From positions 53,224,883 to 53,288,882 of the forward strand of contig CM067298.1 in assembly GCA_034231615.1 (NCBI GenBank): 64,000 nt of DNA, read 5' to 3'. The notes below the pieces were generated by a model. The model did no database searches. It had not been told where the DNA came from and saw only the letters and a list, made by a program, of their open reading frames with translations. This DNA comes from Meghimatium bilineatum (taxonomy: Eukaryota > Mollusca > Gastropoda > Stylommatophora > Philomycidae). Positions 57,573 to 64,000 of this stretch are shown piece after piece (position 1 is the stretch's first letter; the number at the start of each line of letters is the position of its first letter). The position numbers and the translations under genes are program-made.

Positions 57573-57789
57573 TTTATTTAACATGGACATCCAGGATTTG
57601 TGTGTACAGATAATTTTGCTTAGGCTATACATTTCTTGTGACTAGGATTTACATTTAGTGATATCATCGTTTGTCATGTTTTCAACTAGATTAATTATGT
57701 TCTTTAACCATTTTTCTTTTTATATATGTATTTTAAATGTTACAGGAATTTGCAGAAAGTAGCAGTTAATTTTTTAAAAACATAAACAT

Positions 57790-58095
57790 TTATTTTAATT
57801 ATGCAAATTGGCCGCCATTTTGAATATTAATTAGTTGTACATTCTTCTCAGAATCACAGAAATGTGATAAAAAAAGGCGTCTTGGTGAATACAAAAATAT
57901 ATAGTTTCTGTGGTATTTTATTATATTTAATAGATATTTAATTTATTTCCATTATAATTGTGTAAATTAGCAGCCATTTTGAATATCAATTAGTTCTGTG
58001 TCCATCTGAAAATTCCATAAATGTGATCAAAATAAGCGTCTTGTCTTCACGAACACAAAAATGTAGTTTGTGTTTTGTATTATTGAAAATAAAAA
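57790..58095. repeat. Two tandem copies of an about 156-bp unit
   Basis: TAATTATGCAAATTGGCCGC CATTTTGAATAT (split) at 57797 recurs as TAATTGTGTAAATTAGCAGC CATTTTGAATAT at 57952; ...AAATGTGAT...GCGTCTTG... also recurs in register. Confidence 0.8.
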
Positions 58096-58616
58096 AGATA
58101 ATTCAGAAATTGTCAGTTCAGCTACATTTTATGATAACAAGTTTAATTTATGTTTATTTTCCTATATGTTTTATGTAAATTATTTTGATGTCAAATTCAT
58201 TCGAAAAATAGTAACATTTTTCAGTGTTGACGTACAGACTTGATTGAGGTATCGTTGAATTGAAATTTTTAAGGACTATCTAACTATATCATTTGTAATT
58301 ATGTAGCACTATTTAAACATTTTTCTCCAAGTAGAGGATGGTAAATTAATAGATGGAGGAAGAGGAAGAACGAAAGAAAGGGGGAAATCAAAAGACAGAT
58401 GGGGGACAGGGAAAGGGAGGGGCAAATAAAAAAGGGCGAGAGATATGTGGAGAGAAAATAAGGGAGAACTAAAGAAGTGTAGATAGATATGGATGTATGA
58501 TATTGATAAGACTAACAGAAAGCACTGCCAGATGGACAATGTAGAATCCATAAGGACAGCTAAAACATGGGATGTCCCAATATGCCTGGTTGGAAGATCA
58601 CAATATGCCTGGAGAA

Positions 58617-58764
58617 AATATTAATGTAGAAATAAATACAAGTAACTTGTGTAAAACATATACATATGCAAATTTTACTTAATGCAAAACGGGTTATATT
58701 AAGTAAAATTTGCATATGTATATGGTTTACACAAGTTACTTGTATTTATTTCTACATTAATATT
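58617..58764. repeat. 67-bp-arm perfect-like hairpin
   Basis: Left arm 58617-58683 and right arm 58698-58764 are inverted copies with one mismatch, around a 14-bp loop. Ends read AATATTAATGTAGAAATAAA. No coding capacity. Confidence 0.95.
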
Positions 58765-58769
58765 GATTT

Positions 58770-59355
58770 CATTGTACTCAGGTTTGCTCAAAGTACTCCA
58801 TCCCTTTAATCGCACAGCACTCAGCCTGCCGAAAATACTACTCATAGCATGTACCTCTTTAGTTTCAGGCGATAATACCCAATAATATTTTCAGAAAATG
58901 CTCGTATAAATAGGAAATCCGACTTTGTATCGAATTCGCTACTTCGTAAACACAGGGCAGAGGGTCATGGAAATCCATGAAATACAAGAGTACAAGAGGT
59001 AAAGTTAAGGAAATACAGAGCCTTATCACACGGCGTATGGAGAAAATAAACTGTAGAAATAAATTTAAAAAAGAAACAGCTTTACAGAAATATAGAAAAA
59101 ATACAGATTCAGTGATGACTGAAAAAACTTCAAAAACTTGAAACAGAGTAAAAGGTACAAAGTTTACAAGAAAACGTTAAATACAGGTATGATAACGTCA
59201 AACGTCAATGACGCAAATGATAAGGTAAGTGTATTTTGCAAGTAAACGTATCGTTCAATAAAAATATATACTCGAATGCATGATGCTTTATTGCACATTT
59301 GTTGCCTTACTTTGAAAATTGGTTAAACAGGTTAAGAAAATTGGTTGAAATTTAT
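58770..59355. other. Stretch without recognised feature
   Basis: No coding or repeat signal identified. Confidence 0.4.
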
Positions 59356-59379
59356 TAAATATGCAGTTTTATAAGAGAG

Positions 59380-59384
59380 ACACG

Positions 59385-59429
<45 letters not shown>

Positions 59430-59936
59430 GTACACACATATATACATGACAGTGATGACACCGACAATAGAGGCACACTCACACGCACACACATACCCAA
59501 GTACACACATATATGCATGGCAGTAAAGACACCAACGATAGAGGCACGCACACACACACACATGCGCACGTATACACATGTATACATGGCAGTGAAGACA
59601 CCGACGATAGAAGCACACACACACACACGCACGCGCACACACACATACGCACGTATACACATGTATACATGGCAGTGAGGACACCGACGATAGATGCACA
59701 CACACGCACGTATACACATATATACATGGCAGTGAGGACACCGACGATAGATGCACACACACGCACGTATACACATATATACATGGCAGTGAGGACACCG
59801 ACGATAGAGGCACGCACACGCACGTATACACATATATATATACATGGCAGTGAGGACACCGACGATAGAGGCACACACACGCACGTATACACATATATAT
59901 ACTTTGCAGTGAGGACACCGACGATAGAGGCACACA
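59380..59936. repeat. CA tract plus 57-bp minisatellite, about 9 units
   Basis: Begins with (CA)n (59388-59424), then units of about 57 bp: CACGCACGTATACACATATA plus TACATGGCAGTGAGGACACC and GACGATAGATGCACACA. Since 57 is divisible by 3, all three minus-strand frames stay open (up to 214 codons). These are not genes. Confidence 0.96.
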
Positions 59937-59939
59937 TTG

Positions 59940-61010
59940 AACATTAAAATCAGTAAACTTAGATTAGTATTTGTGAAAGTTATGTGAAGCTGGAGTTTAC
60001 ATATACGGCTCATTCATTTATAAATAGACTTGATGAACCAGTGGTATGTGAGATTATTTATAGTTAACTCTGCGAAAATGGAATTGCACAACATGATAAC
60101 ATTATGGGGATAAACATATTTTCTCCGCTAATAAGACATGACTTTTGTGAAGGCGTGTATGATAACATCGGCTAAACATTTTCTGCAGTCTTTTAAACAT
60201 GTTATACTTTTCCTTCGTTTGCGGGCCATAGAGTTGATACTATAATTTGGTCGGGTTATAAATGATGTCAAATGGAGAGTGCTGGCGTCCATGAAACATT
60301 TTAAAACTTGGTAATGACTTTCCTGTAGCCCAACAAAACTGCTCATTAATGTGAATGAGTAACCTTTTATTTCTGACCATTGTACAAAGATCAAATAAAC
60401 AAATTAAATGTTAGGTCTAGAAATAATAACGTTGCATTTTGCATTCATTCGTTGAATACTCTTTTTGTGTGTTTAAAAATAGGTTCACTTTTCTTTATCC
60501 GTGCCTGTCCGATAATTTTGTTTATACATGTGCCCATGATGCGATGACAGAACACGTTCAAATGTGCCTTTATGTTCTAAAAAGCAAATCCATTGATCGT
60601 CAATAACTGTGATGAGAGAACAACAACATTTATAGAAAAGAGCTACTTTTCGCCCTTTGTTATTTATCCACATTAGCTCAGTTTCTTAGGTGTACGGCCT
60701 ATGAATTAATTTTTGCAACGGATTTTCTGTGTTCTACCCCCGAGACAATTAGTGTTTTTTTTTAATTTGTAGAACCTTAAACAGATCAAAGTTATCGGTG
60801 TATTCGAACAATAATTCCAATGTGCTCTTTTATATCAAATTTATGGTTCGTAGCAACTCTTAACATCATTTTATGTTGTCAAAATATCTATATTCACTAT
60901 TTTGCCACTTACATGATTCGACAGACTAATATTTAAATATTTTCACCCGGGCAACACCGAGTAATACATTTAGTAGCTTTATAAAGAAGAAAAGGAGTCA
61001 AAATGAGACA
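59940..61010. other. Stretch without recognised feature
   Basis: Two short minus-strand frames (60128-60394, 60485-60673) have no recognisable domain. Confidence 0.4.
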
Positions 61011-61014
61011 ACAT

Positions 61015-61725
61015 GACTCCTGTTAACATCTGGGTAAATGGACAAAAACTAGAAGAATATGAAACTTTTAAATACTTAGGATTTTATATGAGCAGCGATG
61101 GAAGCAGTACACAAAAATAAAAAAATAAATAAAGACTGGACTTGAAATGTCATCTGCTGCAATGTCCAGATTAAATACCATATGCAAGAGCAGAATATGT
61201 ACATCAGTGAAGATAAACATATATAAATATTTAATAATTCATATCCTTTTGTACGAATGTGAGAGTTGGACTATTACAGTGGAAATGGAAAGGAGATCGC
61301 AGGCTTTTGAACACAAATGCTACGAACGATATTACGCAACCATTATACGGATCATAAGACCAACATATACTTGAGAAGCACAATAAAACCTCGTGCAGAA
61401 CAAGAAGAACATCTCATGGCAGTTGTGAAGCGTTGCAAACTTGTGTAGTTTAACCTGTGCCGAGACAGGATTATCGTTTCAAAATTATCTTAGAGGGATG
61501 AAGAAGAAGAGGAGTTCAGAGGAAATTATGGACTGATAAGACAACATGCTTAAGATTCTCCACACGTAAACAAAGGACTGAAAAGAAAGATAACTGAATA
61601 CATTTTTGGCCTGATGTTTCCAGAGTGGCACCCCTACGATCTTGAGCAGTATGGCTGACAGAATGGATCGGTAGCAATGATCCAACATATGTCTTTCTAC
61701 AAAGCCAGGGTGCAGTACGAGCAAT
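61015..61725 (+). mobile_element. LINE post-RT fragment
   Basis: Reads VNIWVNGQKLEEYETFKYLG, then SSAAMSRLNTICKSR, YLIIHILLYECESWTITVEM, ERRSQAFEHKCYERYY, HLMAVVKRCKLV and, frameshifted, RRRGVQRKLWTDK. Order matches an ORF2 C-terminal region. Decayed. Confidence 0.75.
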
Positions 61726-61783
61726 GTCTAAAAACTGGTTACGTACGATTGTTCTTACTTGAACTTCGATTCATCTGTTATTC

Positions 61784-61796
61784 CCCCCCCCCCCAG
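61784..61796. repeat. Poly(C) tract
   Basis: CCCCCCCCCCCCC, 12-13 bases. Confidence 0.85.
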
Positions 61797-61979
61797 TACA
61801 TGGTTCGCACTTAGGGATATTGTGTTGGTTGTTCCAGGTTCTGTCCGTTGAACACTGTTTCTTATGAATAAGCCAGTGTACAGTTCGAGCAATACACATA
61901 AAGGGGTTGCAAACTGGCTGACTCATCCCGGTTATATCATCTTAAGTTTAGGATACGGTTACATTTTCTAACACACGAC

Positions 61980-63110
61980 CTATAAACGTACTTTGGGTTG
62001 CGATTGTGCCCGTAGCCCATCTTCCGTTATACCTCATCGGGACGTATACCACACCGATCTTCAATGATCAGGACATGTAGATCCCATGACACTGACTAGC
62101 TACTCACGACGACCCGACACTCACCATTGCACCATACAATACATTTCATACATTTAGTGCCTGGGCTGTAGATCTGGATCTGCACATGGCCTCTCTCCAC
62201 ATGATCCCAGATTCCTGTTCCTTGATTCTCCATCTACACTGTTACTTTCTTCTTCGACAACGACTTCCCACGCTCCCTCTTCTACTCATCATTTGTCTTT
62301 CTATATCAGTCTCTTTGCTATCTACACAGTGATACCTTCCTACGACCATCTTTCTATGACGCCCCCACCTCCGCATATCTACCTTTTGTGACTCATCTCT
62401 GTTATATTTCGGCGCCCTCACCGGTTTGCCGCTTCGGACTCTGTATACTTTTTTCTATTCTTTGTTCTCCATCCTTCTCTTCATTCCTTTCTCTTTTATT
62501 ACTGTCACTGTATGTCATTTTGTCCGAACCATGATTGCTGTCATGTTATCGCGATACCTGCACCTTACGGCTCTATTCATCCCTATCTTACCCCACCCAT
62601 TCGGTCACTTTCTCCAACTTTCGACGGGGACACTACGCCCCTGACTTATGCAATGTTTACTGCTTGCCGCGTTGGTTTCACATCTCATTTTCGTGCCTTG
62701 ACCTACATTCTTTGTCAACGATCCGGGGGTGGCGGTCGTATTTCTCTTTTCTTTCACTCTGTTGACTCAAGCCTTTACATTCTACCATTTTGGACAAGAC
62801 ATGACTCTGCTTTATTATCTGAGCTAAGTACATTTTTATTTTTTCATTTTTATTTAATTTAACATGATTTTAATTTAATATCATTGTATCTTTTTCACTT
62901 CATCCGTTTTTTCACATATTCCTTTTGCTTTCCCCTCCTTATCTTACCACGTCTTTTTTCTTTATTTGCCATGCTAACCTATCTTTGCTCCCCCAGTCTT
63001 CTCCTCTCCCTCCTTCTTTCACCTCCATATCATATGTTTATCTCTATGTAAAATTGTTGTCTGTGTTTGACCTGATGATGGCTTTTTAGTGGAAATGTCG
63101 TCTGTCACAG
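61980..63110 (+). other. Pyrimidine-rich, GC-richer block of unknown nature
   Basis: From about 62150 the plus strand becomes C/T-rich with overlapping frames (62426-62862) lacking known domains. It ends in CCTGATGATGGCTTTTTAGT GGAAATGTCG (split), a motif reminiscent of retroelement termini. Probably a mobile element remnant. Confidence 0.3.
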
Positions 63111-63324
63111 TATCTCGTTGCTAGGTTATTTCATTCTCTTTTTTGGTAACACGTATACCAATTTCTGTTAAATTTGAGTTTTGCCCTGTGCTACCCCATC
63201 CACATAATTCCAGTTTCGGTTTGTTATCCGACACCAGAACTCTTCCGTAGGAAGGGAAAGCGTGGTGGAGAGGACATCCACTTACATATTTACGTTTAGG
63301 TATGACGGGTTCCAGTGGAAGAAC

Positions 63325-63522
63325 TGTTCGCTAAATTTAGTTGGACACAGTTCATTACGTGTTTTGATTATTTTTTTCATTTAGTTGGTTACTATTTATA
63401 TACTTGGAATCGCTTTGGCTATTTTTGGCATGCGCTTCCAAGTATATAAATAGTAACCAACTAAAAGGCAAACAATAATCAAATCACGTAACGAACTGGG
63501 CCTTTATTAATTCAGCTAGTAG
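63325..63522. mobile_element. Foldback element FB, copy 3 (best preserved)
   Basis: GTTCGCTAAATTTAGTTGGA ... TACTATTTATATACTTGGAA faces TTCCAAGTATATAAATAGTA ... TAATTCAGCTAG. The central arms are nearly perfect inverted repeats around TTTTTGGCATGCGC. The right flank (GTCGAGAGTCACGGTTTAGG) is shared with copy 1 (GAGAGTCACGATTC). Confidence 0.85.
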
Positions 63523-63817
63523 GCCTGGAAATGTCGAGAGTCACGGTTTAGGCATGACCGTCTCCATTAGTTAAGCCATCTGTATGGATTGATCTGTACA
63601 CCACACCTTTTGGTTAAGTAAAATGCACGTCTTATTGTGAGGTACACCTTTTCAACCAAAGACGTTAGTCAAATTTGATTATATCAGAGCTTTTAACCGT
63701 AAAAACATAATAGAGGTCGTGGTTTAGGTAATCCTGTCGCCAAGAAGTCTGATGATTTAAACATCACAACAATTCCACCGTAGAAGTGAAAGATAAACTA
63801 TGTGGACCATTGAGAAC

Positions 63818-63984
63818 AGGGCCGGTCCTAACAATTGCGGGGCCCAATGCGAAACGGATTGCGCGGGGCCCAGTCTGGGTAAGGAAGAGAATAATAAAAT
63901 AAATTATAATATGAATTTATGGGCCTATGTAGTGCGGGGCCCAATGAGGCCGTAAAGGTTGCAATGGCCTAAGACCGGCCCTGC
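63818..63984 (-). mobile_element. hAT-type MITE, copy 2 (CAGGGCCGG ends)
   Basis: Reverse complement matches copy 1 (5474-5639) end to end. It is flanked by the exact 8-bp duplication TTGAGAAC (63810-63817 and 63985-63992). Confidence 0.9.
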
Positions 63985-64000
63985 TTGAGAACCTACTATT

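Noticed and set aside
59355-60013. Cys/Val/Tyr-rich minus-strand ORFs of up to 214 codons
   Set aside because: Produced by the 57-bp tandem array, open in several frames at once.

Overview
This window is from a metazoan nuclear genome. It is AT-rich, its one confident host gene is split by GT-AG introns, and most of the rest is decayed retrotransposons, SINE-like elements, small DNA transposons and long tandem arrays. The transposon mix (CR1/RTE-like LINEs, one ending in a C2H2 finger, GAA- and ATC-tailed short elements, 8-bp-TSD MITEs) suggests an invertebrate, possibly a lophotrochozoan such as a mollusc. The sequence alone does not settle the species.

Host gene. Five minus-strand exons (23673-23964, 11302-11463, 7078-7252, 5239-5421, 2775-2922) join with matching phases (1, 1, 2, 2) into 320 codons. 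They encode a harmonin-N-like helical domain, PDZ1, a linker and PDZ2. That order, the Arg-Gly-Gly then Gly-Ile-Tyr-Val-Ser pattern in both PDZ domains, and a Gly-Lys-Ile-Pro plus Trp-Tyr-Asp linker point to the whirlin/PDZD7 scaffold family. The start ATG (23964) has an in-frame stop 18 nt upstream. The gene runs off the left edge, so its C-terminal half is missing. Its first intron (12.2 kb) holds an unbroken DDE transposase gene (14504-15781), a hAT-type MITE with perfect target duplications, and many older insertions. A homogeneous 43-bp minisatellite begins about 150-280 bp upstream of the start codon.

Layout. 1-2.7 kb: LINE 3' ends and a TA tract. 2.7-24 kb: the PDZ gene and its introns, including a 35-bp array (7.38-8.36 kb), a CR1-like LINE (8.9-10.4 kb), a TATATC tract (10.55-10.79 kb) and the transposase. 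24-25 kb: 43-bp array. 25-43 kb: LINE fragments (one with an RNase H domain), SINEs, MITEs and arrays of 37, 23 and 33 bp. 43-51 kb: a tRNA-headed SINE and three LINE blocks. 51-64 kb: SINEs, a 54-bp array, a 67-bp-arm hairpin, a 57-bp array, foldback elements and a second copy of a CAGGGCCGG-ended MITE. No second host gene was found right of 24 kb.

How the parts relate. Three short repeat families are modular. A and B share a 3' half and a GAA tail; A and C share a 5' module with a core GTCGTAAAAGGCGACTAA; C ends in ATC repeats. LINE 3' ends in the window carry the same two tails (GAA-type at 23.57 kb, ATC-type at 13.07 kb), suggesting which LINE mobilised which SINE. Most long open frames here are by-products of tandem arrays whose unit is a multiple of three.
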